Source: Neisseriaceae bacterium TC5R-5
GTDB taxonomy: Bacteria; Pseudomonadota; Gammaproteobacteria; Burkholderiales; Chromobacteriaceae
Direction of reading: 5' to 3'
Length of the DNA: 64,000 nucleotides
Assembly (NCBI GenBank): GCA_020830965.2
Contig: JACCFC020000001.1
Location: 127,500 to 191,499, forward strand
The notes beneath the pieces are model-generated. The model searched no databases, had not been told where the DNA came from, and saw only the letters and a list, made by a program, of their open reading frames with translations. Positions 43,396-52,499 of the stretch are shown here, one piece after another; the stretch's first letter is position 1, and every line of letters starts with the position of its first letter. The translations under genes and the position numbers were made by a program.

Positions 43396-44244
43396 ATGGC
43401 ACTTGTCGTCAATACCAATATTGCTTCGTTGAATTCCCAACGCAATTTGAGCAACTCGTCTTCAGCCTTAGCGCTGTCACTGCAGCGTTTGTCCTCTGGC
43501 TTGCGTGTAAATAGCGCCAAGGATGATGCGGCAGGCTTAGCGATTTCTCAAACATTAACTTCAGCTATTCGTGGTAACAATCAAGCTATCAAGAATGCCA
43601 ATGATGGTATTTCAGTAGGCCAAACGGCTGAAGGAGCTTTGGGGCAGCTAGCAAACAATATGCAGCGTATCCGCGAAATTGCGGTACAAGCCGCTAACGG
43701 CTCGGTAAGTGATACCAACCGTTCACAGCTGCAAAACGAAGTGGATCAGTTAACTCAAGAGATTTCGCGTATTGTTCAAACTACCCAGTTTAACGGTACT
43801 AGCCTGTTGTCTGGTGGTTCCGTACTGACCTTCCAAGTAGGGTCTTCCGGGGCGGCGACTAATCAGGTATCAATTTCTTCTGTCGATTTGACTTCAGCAG
43901 GCACGCTGACTACCTATAATTCGGGTCTTACCAATACCGGGACGATTAGTGTTACAACCCAAAGTGCTGCATCTGGCTCCTTGTCTTCGCTGGACGCCGA
44001 CATTGCGGCAATTTCGAATATTCGTTCTACTTTTGGTGCAGTACAGAACCGGTTTGATGCTGTGGTCTCTAACTTACAGAATTATGTAGAAAATCTCACC
44101 GCAGCGAATAGCCGGATTGTAGATGTAGACTTTGCAGCAGAAACAGCAACATTAACCAGAAATCAAATTTTGCAGCAGGCAGGCACCTCTATCTTGAAGA
44201 CGGCTAATTCGTTGCCACAGGCAGCCTTGACCTTGCTGCAATAG
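43396..44244 (+). CDS. fliC: Flagellin (second copy)
   Basis: This 282-residue flagellin is very similar to the upstream copy, nearly identical through residues 25-140 and more different in the short centre and at the C-terminus (SLPQAALTLLQ). It begins MALVVNTNIASLNSQRNL. The ATG at 43396 is preferred because the AGGAGA leader lies 7 bases upstream; an ATG at 43390 is too close to it. It has its own sigma-28 promoter. Confidence 0.95.
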   Translation: MALVVNTNIASLNSQRNLSNSSSALALSLQRLSSGLRVNSAKDDAAGLAISQTLTSAIRGNNQAIKNANDGISVGQTAEGALGQLANNMQRIREIAVQAANGSVSDTNRSQLQNEVDQLTQEISRIVQTTQFNGTSLLSGGSVLTFQVGSSGAATNQVSISSVDLTSAGTLTTYNSGLTNTGTISVTTQSAASGSLSSLDADIAAISNIRSTFGAVQNRFDAVVSNLQNYVENLTAANSRIVDVDFAAETATLTRNQILQQAGTSILKTANSLPQAALTLLQ

Positions 44245-44272
44245 GTCTAAAATAGAAGCATGAGATGTGTAT

Positions 44273-44296
44273 AGCCCCAGTTTGGTGACTGGGGTT
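44273..44296 (+). terminator. Weak hairpin between flagellin and flaG
   Basis: CCCCAGT and ACTGGGG form a 7-bp stem with a TTGGTG loop, followed by only two T before GTCC. It may attenuate rather than end transcription, lowering expression of the flaG-fliD-fliS-fliT genes relative to flagellin. Confidence 0.5.
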
Positions 44297-44317
44297 GTCC
44301 GCATGAGGAGTACAGAG

Positions 44318-44755
44318 ATGCAAATTCCTTCGATGAGTCCACTTAGCCCGGTAAGTGTTAGTCCAACGCAGTTAAATCGTCAGCAGGCGGTGGAGTTGGC
44401 GCAGAACACTACTCAGCAAGGTGCGACAGGCTCGGTCTTGCCTGACTCGGCGCAAGCGGTAGCTGCACTTGGGCAATTACAAGGCCAGCAGGCACAGGGT
44501 GATGCGACTAAGCAAAATGCCAAGAAAACGCCAGAAGAACAGTTGCAGGAATCCTTAAAGCAGTTAAATAACACGGCAAGTCTAGTGAATGATCAACTGG
44601 AGTTCTCGGTTGATAAAGATACTAATCAGCAGGTCGTGAAAGTTGTGGATAAGGAAACCCAAAAGGTTATCCGGCAGATTCCGTCGGAAGACGCTATCCA
44701 AATTGCTAAAGCAATCGATCAATTTAAAGGCCTATTACTGAAAGACCAAGCGTGA
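44318..44755 (+). CDS. flaG: FlaG family flagellar protein
   Basis: This 145-residue protein has a variable Gln/Thr-rich N-terminal half and the conserved FlaG domain at the C-terminus: LEFSVDKDTNQQVVKVVDKE then QKVIRQIPSEDAIQIAKAID. FlaG influences filament length in other polar-flagellate bacteria. The start at 44318 has a GAGGAG leader. It lies between the flagellin and filament-cap genes, its usual place. Confidence 0.9.
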   Translation: MQIPSMSPLSPVSVSPTQLNRQQAVELAQNTTQQGATGSVLPDSAQAVAALGQLQGQQAQGDATKQNAKKTPEEQLQESLKQLNNTASLVNDQLEFSVDKDTNQQVVKVVDKETQKVIRQIPSEDAIQIAKAIDQFKGLLLKDQA

Positions 44756-44795
44756 CCCATTTGTGGGTACTGCAACTGAATTTGAGAGGGATATT

Positions 44796-46154
44796 ATGGC
44801 TGGTGGTATAACAACATCTGTTGGTGCTTTAGACGTACAAAGCATTGTCAATCAATTGATTGCGATTGATGCGCAACCTTTGCAGGCCAGTCAGAAAAAA
44901 CTCAGCGGCTACAACACTCAGTTGAGTGATATGGGCAAAATCAGTTCAGCTTTGTCAGCATTGCAAACTGCGATGACCAGTTTGTCCTCCGGGTCTTTTT
45001 TACAGGCGTTTAAAGTTAGTACCAGTGATAGCTCTATGGCTAATGCTTCAATAAGCAGTGGCGGTATTGGTGGTACTTATGCGTTGAAGGTTAACGCGCT
45101 AGCACAATCGCGTCAGTTGGTATTTGATCAGTTTAATGGTGGCGTGATCAGTGATAGCAAAGCGGCCATTACCAGTGCTCCGGATGAGCTAAAGTTTACG
45201 GTTAATGGTGAAGAACAAACAATCAAACTGCGCGATAACCCGGGCGATATGGTGAGTTTGCAGAGCATGTCGGATAGAATTAATGCTCAAGGTAATGGTG
45301 TGGCCTCTTCTGTTGTCAAGACGGATGGAGGTTATAAATTAGTCGTTACCTCCACCGCATCTGGTACTGATAATAACTTTACTATTAGCGGTGGTGGTAG
45401 TGAGGGTGGCGCGGCCGGTTCAACCTTGGGGGGGTTAACGCAAAGTACAACGGCGCTAGCTGAATCACGCGCGGCTAGTAATGCTCAATTAACGGTTAAT
45501 GGTGTCAGCGTTAGTTCAGGTAGTAATAAATTATCCGATGTGGTGCCAGGTGCTGAGATTGATATTTATAAACTTGGCGATGTAACAGTCACTCTGAATC
45601 AAGATACTGCCGGGATTGCTAAAAACGTGCAAAATTTTGTCGATGCTTATAATCAGGTGCTATCGACATTAAGTAGTGCACGTAGTGGCAGTATGAAAGG
45701 CAACGCGTCTATTTTATCCGTACAGCAGCAGTTACAAACGGTACTGACTACGCCTATTCCAGGGGCTGATCCCGTTTCTTCCTATGCTTATTTATCGCAA
45801 ATAGGCGTCGCTATTCAAAAAGATGGCACGCTTAAGCTGGACCAGACAGCGTTTAATGATGCTCTTAAAAAAGATCCCACCGCAGTACGCAATCTGTTTG
45901 GTAATAGTAATAGCAACGGTATTGCTCAGTTAATGAGCAAAGAAATCAATAGTATGCTTGGCCCATCTGGGATTATTCAGAGTAGTAAAGATACGATTAA
46001 TAGTCGTATTAGTATTGAGCAGGCTTCGCAAGATTCATTAAGTGCTCGTCTGGATGTAAAGCGGGCACAATATGTGCAGCAATATACTAATTTGAATACC
46101 CTGCTGGCCAATATGCAATCTGCAACGAGCAGCCTTAGCGATTTATTGAAATAA
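44796..46154 (+). CDS. fliD: Flagellar filament cap protein
   Basis: FliD caps the filament tip and guides flagellin folding. This 452-residue protein has the N-terminal FliD domain (ITTSVGALDVQSIVNQLIAIDAQP) and the C-terminal domain with LSQIGVAIQKDGTLKLD, RNLFGNSN and a terminal coiled coil (YVQQYTNLNTLLANMQS). Length is typical. The start at 44796 follows a GAGAGGG leader. Confidence 0.93.
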   Translation: MAGGITTSVGALDVQSIVNQLIAIDAQPLQASQKKLSGYNTQLSDMGKISSALSALQTAMTSLSSGSFLQAFKVSTSDSSMANASISSGGIGGTYALKVNALAQSRQLVFDQFNGGVISDSKAAITSAPDELKFTVNGEEQTIKLRDNPGDMVSLQSMSDRINAQGNGVASSVVKTDGGYKLVVTSTASGTDNNFTISGGGSEGGAAGSTLGGLTQSTTALAESRAASNAQLTVNGVSVSSGSNKLSDVVPGAEIDIYKLGDVTVTLNQDTAGIAKNVQNFVDAYNQVLSTLSSARSGSMKGNASILSVQQQLQTVLTTPIPGADPVSSYAYLSQIGVAIQKDGTLKLDQTAFNDALKKDPTAVRNLFGNSNSNGIAQLMSKEINSMLGPSGIIQSSKDTINSRISIEQASQDSLSARLDVKRAQYVQQYTNLNTLLANMQSATSSLSDLLK

Positions 46155-46263
46155 GCTTAAAAAGCTATTGCTAAGTAAGTGAGTAGAAAGAAATACAAAG
46201 TGAGTGAGTGCTAGTCACGTTCGTTCATCTAATGGATGAGCGCAGGTACACGTAAGGACAAAG

Positions 46264-46695
46264 ATGAATTCAAGAATGCTCAAGCAGTTCAATCAGGTCT
46301 ATGAAAATGACGCCCTGAAAGCCGCAGTCTACGGTGCTAGTCCTACCGGTATTGTGGTGATGCTATATGAAGGTGCGATTAAGGCACTTATTACCGCCTC
46401 AATTGCCATGGAGGCAAAACGCTTTGATGAAAAAGCCCGCATGATTTCTAAAGCGATGGATATTATTGAAGGCTTGCGAATTGCTTTAGACTTAGATGTG
46501 GCTAGCGATGCTGCCGTGAACCTGAATGAGCTTTATTTGTACATGAAAACCAGACTGGGTAAAGCCAGTTTAAAGAACGATACCGAAATGCTATTAGAGG
46601 TGCGCCATCTGCTGGAAACCATTTTACCGGCCTGGCAACAATTAGACCGTACGGTGGGAACAACACATGTATCCGGTTCGGTGACAGAGGCATGA
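46264..46695 (+). CDS. fliS: Flagellin export chaperone
   Basis: FliS binds the C-terminus of flagellin in the cytoplasm and delivers it for export. The 143-residue protein has the helical FliS pattern: YENDALKAAVYGASPTGIVVMLYEGAI at the N-terminus, KARMISKAMDIIEGLRIALD and LNELYLYMKTRLGKASLKND. It lies between fliD and fliT, the usual order, 15 bases before the next gene. Confidence 0.93.
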   Translation: MNSRMLKQFNQVYENDALKAAVYGASPTGIVVMLYEGAIKALITASIAMEAKRFDEKARMISKAMDIIEGLRIALDLDVASDAAVNLNELYLYMKTRLGKASLKNDTEMLLEVRHLLETILPAWQQLDRTVGTTHVSGSVTEA

Positions 46696-46710
46696 GAAGT
46701 GGATTGAGCG

Positions 46711-47031
46711 ATGGCTGAGCTTGATCTGAATGCACTCCTGACAGAGTTGGAGCGGCTCACTCCGCTAGTGCTTGAAGCTATAGAGCAGAAAAAATATAAG
46801 GATTTCTTGGTATTGCAGTTGCAACAAAAACAATATATGGACAAATTGCTTACCCGTTTGAGTGCTGCAGTATTGACCGCGTTGCCTACTGCTGAGCGTA
46901 GCCGCCTGCAGGTTTTGCTGACTGAGCGACAGCAGATTGAGTTAGCTATTGCTGCCTGGGCAGAAGGGCTCAAGCAGGATTTGATGGTCATGAACCAAAA
47001 CTCGCGTGTTATTCATCACTACTCCCGTTGA
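46711..47031 (+). CDS. fliT: FliT-like flagellar chaperone
   Basis: This is a 106-residue, all-helical, Leu/Gln-rich protein directly after fliS. FliT proteins diverge quickly; this one is recognised by size, helical repeats (LTELERLTPLVLEAIEQKKY) and position. FliT binds FliD as an export chaperone in enterics. A 17-base palindrome (47050-47066, ACCGATA-GCG-TATCGGT) lies just downstream, with nothing else visible before the next gene at 47251. Confidence 0.72.
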   Translation: MAELDLNALLTELERLTPLVLEAIEQKKYKDFLVLQLQQKQYMDKLLTRLSAAVLTALPTAERSRLQVLLTERQQIELAIAAWAEGLKQDLMVMNQNSRVIHHYSR

Positions 47032-47250
47032 AGAGCCATATTGGTCATGACCGATAGCGTATCGGTATCATCTCTCATTGGTTTCGCTTGGGTTGCCGGA
47101 AATTTCACCATACACTTAAAGCAATGGGCAGACAGCTTGTTGGGTCAGCCTGTATTGTGCGTCTCTTCCTTGGCGAGGGGAAAATAGCGGTGATTAGGTA
47201 TATGGCTTAATCAGTTTGTGGAACAAATACTCAAGTTTGGGGAAATCATC

Positions 47251-47607
47251 ATGTCAGTTGGACTGTTCCCTCTCTTTTTAACGAGCCTGTTCTTGTTATT
47301 AACTGGCGCGGTCGCTTATCTTTTTTGGCGGTTGCGGCGTTTAGAAAACGAACGAGATGGTCTGACAAGCATGTATCTCGATCAGCAACAGCGGCAGATT
47401 AGCGCATTACAGCGCGATTTATCTCGCCTCCAGACCAGGCTGGATCAACAGACACAGACGGGTGATGGGGATCTTAGTCCATACAACCAGGCTATTGAAA
47501 TGATTCGTCAGGGCTTGACGGCGCTGGAGGTTGCCTCACGCTGTGGCATTTCCCGCAGTGAGGCTGAGCTGATCGTCTCTTTATATCGTAATAATAGTTC
47601 TACTTCA
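47251..47607 (+). CDS. DUF2802 membrane-anchored protein
   Basis: This 118-residue protein has one N-terminal membrane helix (LFPLFLTSLFLLLTGAVAYLFW), a coiled-coil stretch (about 25-70) and a DUF2802 helix-turn-helix-like C-terminus (MIRQGLTALEVASRCGISRSEAELIVSLY). DUF2802 genes often accompany flagellar genes in proteobacteria; no function is known. ATG 47251 has a GGGGA leader, and the frame also extends to GTG 47218. Its stop overlaps the next start by a few bases. Confidence 0.75.
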
Positions 47608-48653
47608 TGATCCCCATCATTAATACCGGCCCGTTGCCTGCTGCGCAAATCAATAATGCTCAGTTATCAGGCGAGAGCAGCAAGCTGCTGCTCGAAACGG
47701 CTACACTCCCTAGCAAGCTGCCAGCCTTACTGTTAGGAGAGCTGGTTACAGCGAGAGTAGCCGATCAGTTGGGAAATAATCAACTGGCGGTACTAATCAA
47801 GAATGCTTTGTTTACGTTGAATATGCCGGCGGACATGGCATTTAAGGGTGATTCTTTGCAATTGAAAGTGGCGTCCATATCGCCGCTGACTTTTTCTTTG
47901 CAAAACAGCAGCAAGGAAGCGAGCCAAGCACCGCAAGAAAACTCGGTACAAGTGGCATTAAGTCCCGCTTCGAAAGCGTTGGGGCAGTTACTGGCGGCAG
48001 CGCAGGAAGGGGAGACTGGGGCGGTGTTGGAAAACCAACATACGGCTAAACCGGTGGTGGTGAATGTGGCACAACAGCCGGTACTGAAAGTTGCTGAGGA
48101 GTTACAGCAAGGTATTAAGCAAAGTGGTTTGTTTTACGAGTCACATCTTAAAGATTTTGCTAATGGCCGTACCACCTTGGCGGACATCCAGCAGGAGCCG
48201 CAGGCGAAAATGAGCCCAGCTCTGAATCAGGCTGAGCAGTTGGCGCCATCATTGCGGCCACAATTGCAGGAGCTGGGTCATCTGGTGCAGCGACAACTGA
48301 ATGGTCTGGAGCATCAGCAATTGCAGTTTCAAGGAATGGCCTGGCCCGGGCAGCCAATGCAACTGGTGATTGAGCAGGACAAGGTAAGTGAGGATAGACA
48401 GGGTAATGGTGCCGAGGAACTGACAACGTGGTCAACCAGCCTTGCTTTGCATTTACCTGCTTTGGGAGGCATGTCGGCGCGTATCCGCCTGGTAGGGAAT
48501 GCGGTGCAGGTGTCATTTGCAGCAGAAGAAAAACTGGCAGCTAGCTTGATTAATCGCCAAGCTGGCCGTTTAGAGAGTGGTTTGGCTGCGGCCGGGCTAA
48601 GTTTGGCCAGTTTAGTGGTGAAAGATTATGAACAAGAAAAACCAGGCGAATGA
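47607..48653 (+). CDS. FliK-like hook-length control protein
   Basis: This is a 348-residue protein with a Gln/Ala-rich linker and a C-terminal FliK-type domain (about 240-340: LQFQGMAWPGQPMQLVIEQD, LHLPALGGMSARIRLVGNAVQVSFAAEE). FliK measures hook length and switches export by contact with FlhB. The next gene, overlapping by 26 bases, encodes an FlhB C-domain, supporting a partner relationship. A second, standard FliK may exist elsewhere, since this copy lies outside a hook operon. Confidence 0.75.
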   Translation: MIPIINTGPLPAAQINNAQLSGESSKLLLETATLPSKLPALLLGELVTARVADQLGNNQLAVLIKNALFTLNMPADMAFKGDSLQLKVASISPLTFSLQNSSKEASQAPQENSVQVALSPASKALGQLLAAAQEGETGAVLENQHTAKPVVVNVAQQPVLKVAEELQQGIKQSGLFYESHLKDFANGRTTLADIQQEPQAKMSPALNQAEQLAPSLRPQLQELGHLVQRQLNGLEHQQLQFQGMAWPGQPMQLVIEQDKVSEDRQGNGAEELTTWSTSLALHLPALGGMSARIRLVGNAVQVSFAAEEKLAASLINRQAGRLESGLAAAGLSLASLVVKDYEQEKPGE

Positions 48654-48975
48654 TGGGCGGCGTTCTGCCATCGCCTTGTCGTATCAGGAAGGACACAACT
48701 CGCCTAAAGTCGTGGCTAAAGGCTATGGCGAGCTAGCGGAACGGATTATCGAGCGTGCGCACGAGTCGGGGGTGTTTGTGCATGACTCACCAGAGCTGGT
48801 TTCCTTGCTGATGCAAGTGGATCTGGATAAAAACATCCCCCCGGAACTCTATCGCGCGGTAGCCGAAGTGCTTGCCTTCGTCTATTTTCTGGAGCATCAG
48901 GCGGCAGGTAAAGAGTACGAGTTTGAAGCCTGGCTGGGTATGCGCCAGGCGGCAACGCCTATTGTAAACCGCTGA
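48628..48975 (+). CDS. Orphan FlhB C-terminal-domain protein
   Basis: This 115-residue protein matches the cytoplasmic FlhB/YscU C-domain after the autocleavage site: RRSAIALSYQEGHNSPKVVAKG, then DSPELVSLLMQVDLDKNIPPELYRAVAEVLAFVY. The NPTH cleavage motif and the membrane part are missing. Such stand-alone FhlB-like proteins can substitute for the cleaved FlhB fragment in other bacteria. It overlaps the FliK-like gene by 26 bases and converges on dnaE with 12 bases between. Confidence 0.85.
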   Translation: MNKKNQANDGRRSAIALSYQEGHNSPKVVAKGYGELAERIIERAHESGVFVHDSPELVSLLMQVDLDKNIPPELYRAVAEVLAFVYFLEHQAAGKEYEFEAWLGMRQAATPIVNR

Positions 48976-48987
48976 CTGTGATCGCGT

Positions 48988-51900
48988 TTACCACTGTACC
49001 TTTACCCGTTTTTCCCCTAGCCAGTCTTTCAGTGCGATGAGTAAGCCATCATCCAGACGTACCCCCCAACTAGGTGGCAGCATTAAATCGCCACAAGCTT
49101 CAGCATTACGGTAGTGAATACGTACCGGGCAGCCAGCTGCTTCGCTACGGAAAGGGTGCAACTGCGCTTTGAGAGTACTGATATCGATTTGCTCAGTAAG
49201 TTGTAATGACAGGCTGCGGGCAAAGTGACTGCGCGCTTCACCCAGGTCATAAACTTTGTCGGCGATGATGCGTAAACCACCGGCAAAACTATCCTCACTG
49301 ACTTTACCTTCCACCACCAGTACCACATCCTCTTTCAGCCTGCTGCGATTGGCCTCGTAGCTTTCGGCAAACAAGCTGACTTCCAGCTTGGTGCTGCCAT
49401 CATCCAGTTGGACGAAAGCCATTTTGCCGCGATTACCCACTTTCACGCGGATACCGGTGACAAAGCCGGCCAACAACTGTGGTTCTTTGCGTGGGCTAAG
49501 GCGGGCGAGGGAGGTTTTAATGAAGCCACGAACCTCTTTTTCATAGGCACTGAATGGATGGCCGGAGAAATAAAAGCCGATGGCCAGTTTTTCCTCAGAT
49601 AGCTTGACGGCATCACTCCAAGGGCGGCTGTCTACCATATCGACGGCTGGGGCAGCTGCATCGTCAAATAAATCAAACAGGCCACCTTGATTGGCGTTAG
49701 CATGCTCCTGCTCGGCGGCGCTCATCGCCAGCGCGACATTGATGAATAACTTGGCACGGTTGGGCTCGATGCTGTCAAACGCCCCGGCGCGAATGAGCGA
49801 CTCGATAACCCGCTTGTTGACCATTTTCTTGTCGGTGCGCCGACAAAAATCGAACAGATTGGTAAATGGTCCACCTGCTTCGCGGGTGGCAACGATGTGA
49901 TCAACAGCGCTCTCACCGGTTCCTTTGATTGCGCCCAGTGCGTAGCGGATATGGTGACGGTCTACCGGTACAAAGCGGTAGAAGCTGTGATTGACATCGG
50001 GTGGCAGGAAGCTGAGATTGTTTTTGCTGCTGATACTGTCATCGTAAAACACTTTCAACTGGTCGGTGTTGTCCAGTTCCGAAGACATGGTGGCCGCCAT
50101 GAAAGCGGCAGTGTGATGGGCTTTGAGCCAGGCAGTCTGATAGGAAACCACGGCATAAGCAGCGGTATGCGACTTATTGAAGCCATATTCGGCAAACTTG
50201 GCCATCAGGTCGAACAGCATCTCGGCCAGCTTGGGGTCATAACCTTTGTTTGCTGCCCCTTGCGCAATTTTGCCGCGGTGTTCAGCCATTTCTTCCGGTT
50301 TTTTCTTGCCCATCGCTCGGCGTAACATATCGGCACCGCCCAGCGTGTAGCCACCGATAATCTGCGAGATCTGCATCACCTGCTCTTGGTAGACGATCAC
50401 GCCATAAGTAGGGTCGAGACAGGCTTGCAAGTCTGGGTGGTAATAATCCACCGCCTGTTTACCGGCCTTACGGAGGATGAAGTCATCCACCATGCCGGAA
50501 CCTAGCGGGCCCGGTCGGTAGAGTGCTAACACCGCAATAATGTCCTCAAAACGGTCGGGCTTAAGCTTCTCCAGCAAGCGTTTCATACCTTCCGATTCCA
50601 GCTGGAACACCGCAGTGGTATTGGCCTGTTGTAAAACTTTGTAAGCGGCCGGATCGGTGAAGGGCAGTAAATTTAGATCGGTAGTGAAACTCGGATCCAG
50701 GGTTTTGATATAGCGTACCGCCAGCTCGATAATGGTGAGATTGCGCAGCCCCAGAAAGTCAAACTTGACCAGCCCCACCTTCTCCACATCATCTTTATCC
50801 AGCATGGAAACCGGTACCGCACCATCGGCGCTGGCCTGATACATCGGACAGAAGTCGGTAATGCGGCCAGGGGCGATGAGCACGCCACCAGCGTGCATGC
50901 CAATATTGCGGGTTAAGCCTTCCAGCTTCTTGGCCAGAATCCACAATTCGCGCAGCTCTTCCTCGTTTTCCAGTCGGGTTTTGAGGACGGGTTCCATTTC
51001 TACCGCATCATCAAGCGAATATTGTTTGCCCGGTGCGGCCGGAATCAGTTTGGAAATACCATCGCAAAAGGTATAGGGCAAATCCAGTACCCGGCCCACA
51101 TCGCGTACCACGGCCTTGGAAGCCATGGTGCCAAAGGTGGCAATTTGCGATACCGCTTCGGCACCATATTTTTGGCGTACGTATTCGATGACGCGATAGC
51201 GATTGTCCTGACAGAAGTCGATATCGAAGTCGGGCATGGAGACCCGTTCCGGATTGAGGAAGCGCTCAAACAGTAGGGCATAGGCGAGTGGGTCAATATC
51301 GGTAATGCCCAGGCTATAAGCCACTAGGCTGCCAGCACCGGAACCCCGGCCCGGCCCGACCGGACAACCATTGTTTTTCGCCCAGATAATAAAATCGGCC
51401 ACGATGAGGAAATAGCCGGGAAAGCCCATCTGCACAATGGTGTCGCATTCGATTTTCAGCCGCTCATCGTAGCGCGGACGCTCCTGCTGGCGTACTTCCG
51501 GGTCAGGATAAAGTGCCGCCAAACGGGTTTCCAGCCCTTGTTGCGATAAATGCACCAGATAATCATCTAGCGTCATGCCAGCCGGAGTAGGGAAATCAGG
51601 CAGATAGTTTTTACCCAACTCTATGCTGATATTGCAGCTTTGGGCGATGGCTACCGAGTTTGCCAGGGCCTCCGGGATATCGGCAAAACGTTCCAGCATT
51701 TGTTGCGTGGAGAGAAAATATTGGCAAGGATCGAAATGTTTCGGGCGACGCTTATCACCTAGCGTATAGCCTTCTGCAATACACACCCGCGCTTCGTGAG
51801 CCTTGAAGTCGTCCGGGTCTAGGAACTGAATCGGGTGCGTAGCTACCACCGGCAGTGCCAGCTCACCGGCCAGCCATAAAGTAGCTTGGACTACATTTTC

Positions 51901-52437
51901 CAGTTGCGGATTTTCCAGCCGTTGCACTTCAAGGTAGAAGTTGCCGGGAAAGCATTTTTCCCAATACTGTGCGCGCTGTTCTGCCTCATGACGTTGGCCG
52001 ATGGCCAGCGCCTGACCAACATCACCCAAGTGGGCACCGGATAGGCAAATTAGGCCACTGTTGTCACCGTTTTCCAGCCAACTGCGTTTGATTTCAGCAC
52101 GACCGCGATATTGGTTGTGGATGTGTGCATCAGCTAATAACTGGCATAAGCGGCCATAGCCGCTGCGGTTTTTCGCGGTAAGCAGCAAACGGAAGGGTTT
52201 GTCCCGATCCTCTTCGTTTTCCAGCCAGATATCGCAGGAAACGATAGGTTTAATGCCTTTGTCGCGGCAGCTTTTGTAAAACTTGATCATGCCGAATAAA
52301 TTCATCAGATCCGACATGCCCAGCGCGGGCATTTGTTCTTGTTGCGCGCGCGCAATGGCGTCGTTCAGACGCACAATACCGTCGGTGATGGAGAATTCGG
52401 AATGTAGGCGTAGATGGATAAAGCGGGGTGAGTTCAT
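48988..52437 (-). CDS. dnaE: DNA polymerase III alpha subunit
   Basis: This is the replicative polymerase catalytic subunit, 1,149 residues, normal for DnaE. It has an N-terminal PHP domain (FIHLRLHSEFSITDGIVRL), the polymerase core with GPGRGSGAGSLVAY and the catalytic MPDFDIDFC aspartates near residue 400, GFNKSHTAAYAVVSYQTAW, a helix-hairpin-helix and OB-fold region near 1000. It is a single gene with no close partner on the strand; the rdgC gene lies 62 bases upstream on the same strand. Confidence 0.97.
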   Translation of the reverse strand: MNSPRFIHLRLHSEFSITDGIVRLNDAIARAQQEQMPALGMSDLMNLFGMIKFYKSCRDKGIKPIVSCDIWLENEEDRDKPFRLLLTAKNRSGYGRLCQLLADAHIHNQYRGRAEIKRSWLENGDNSGLICLSGAHLGDVGQALAIGQRHEAEQRAQYWEKCFPGNFYLEVQRLENPQLENVVQATLWLAGELALPVVATHPIQFLDPDDFKAHEARVCIAEGYTLGDKRRPKHFDPCQYFLSTQQMLERFADIPEALANSVAIAQSCNISIELGKNYLPDFPTPAGMTLDDYLVHLSQQGLETRLAALYPDPEVRQQERPRYDERLKIECDTIVQMGFPGYFLIVADFIIWAKNNGCPVGPGRGSGAGSLVAYSLGITDIDPLAYALLFERFLNPERVSMPDFDIDFCQDNRYRVIEYVRQKYGAEAVSQIATFGTMASKAVVRDVGRVLDLPYTFCDGISKLIPAAPGKQYSLDDAVEMEPVLKTRLENEEELRELWILAKKLEGLTRNIGMHAGGVLIAPGRITDFCPMYQASADGAVPVSMLDKDDVEKVGLVKFDFLGLRNLTIIELAVRYIKTLDPSFTTDLNLLPFTDPAAYKVLQQANTTAVFQLESEGMKRLLEKLKPDRFEDIIAVLALYRPGPLGSGMVDDFILRKAGKQAVDYYHPDLQACLDPTYGVIVYQEQVMQISQIIGGYTLGGADMLRRAMGKKKPEEMAEHRGKIAQGAANKGYDPKLAEMLFDLMAKFAEYGFNKSHTAAYAVVSYQTAWLKAHHTAAFMAATMSSELDNTDQLKVFYDDSISSKNNLSFLPPDVNHSFYRFVPVDRHHIRYALGAIKGTGESAVDHIVATREAGGPFTNLFDFCRRTDKKMVNKRVIESLIRAGAFDSIEPNRAKLFINVALAMSAAEQEHANANQGGLFDLFDDAAAPAVDMVDSRPWSDAVKLSEEKLAIGFYFSGHPFSAYEKEVRGFIKTSLARLSPRKEPQLLAGFVTGIRVKVGNRGKMAFVQLDDGSTKLEVSLFAESYEANRSRLKEDVVLVVEGKVSEDSFAGGLRIIADKVYDLGEARSHFARSLSLQLTEQIDISTLKAQLHPFRSEAAGCPVRIHYRNAEACGDLMLPPSWGVRLDDGLLIALKDWLGEKRVKVQW

Positions 52438-52499
52438 TGGCCTATTTTACCTGTGCTGCCGCGTGGCGACCATGCGCGGCGCAGAATTTAAGCCGCGCA

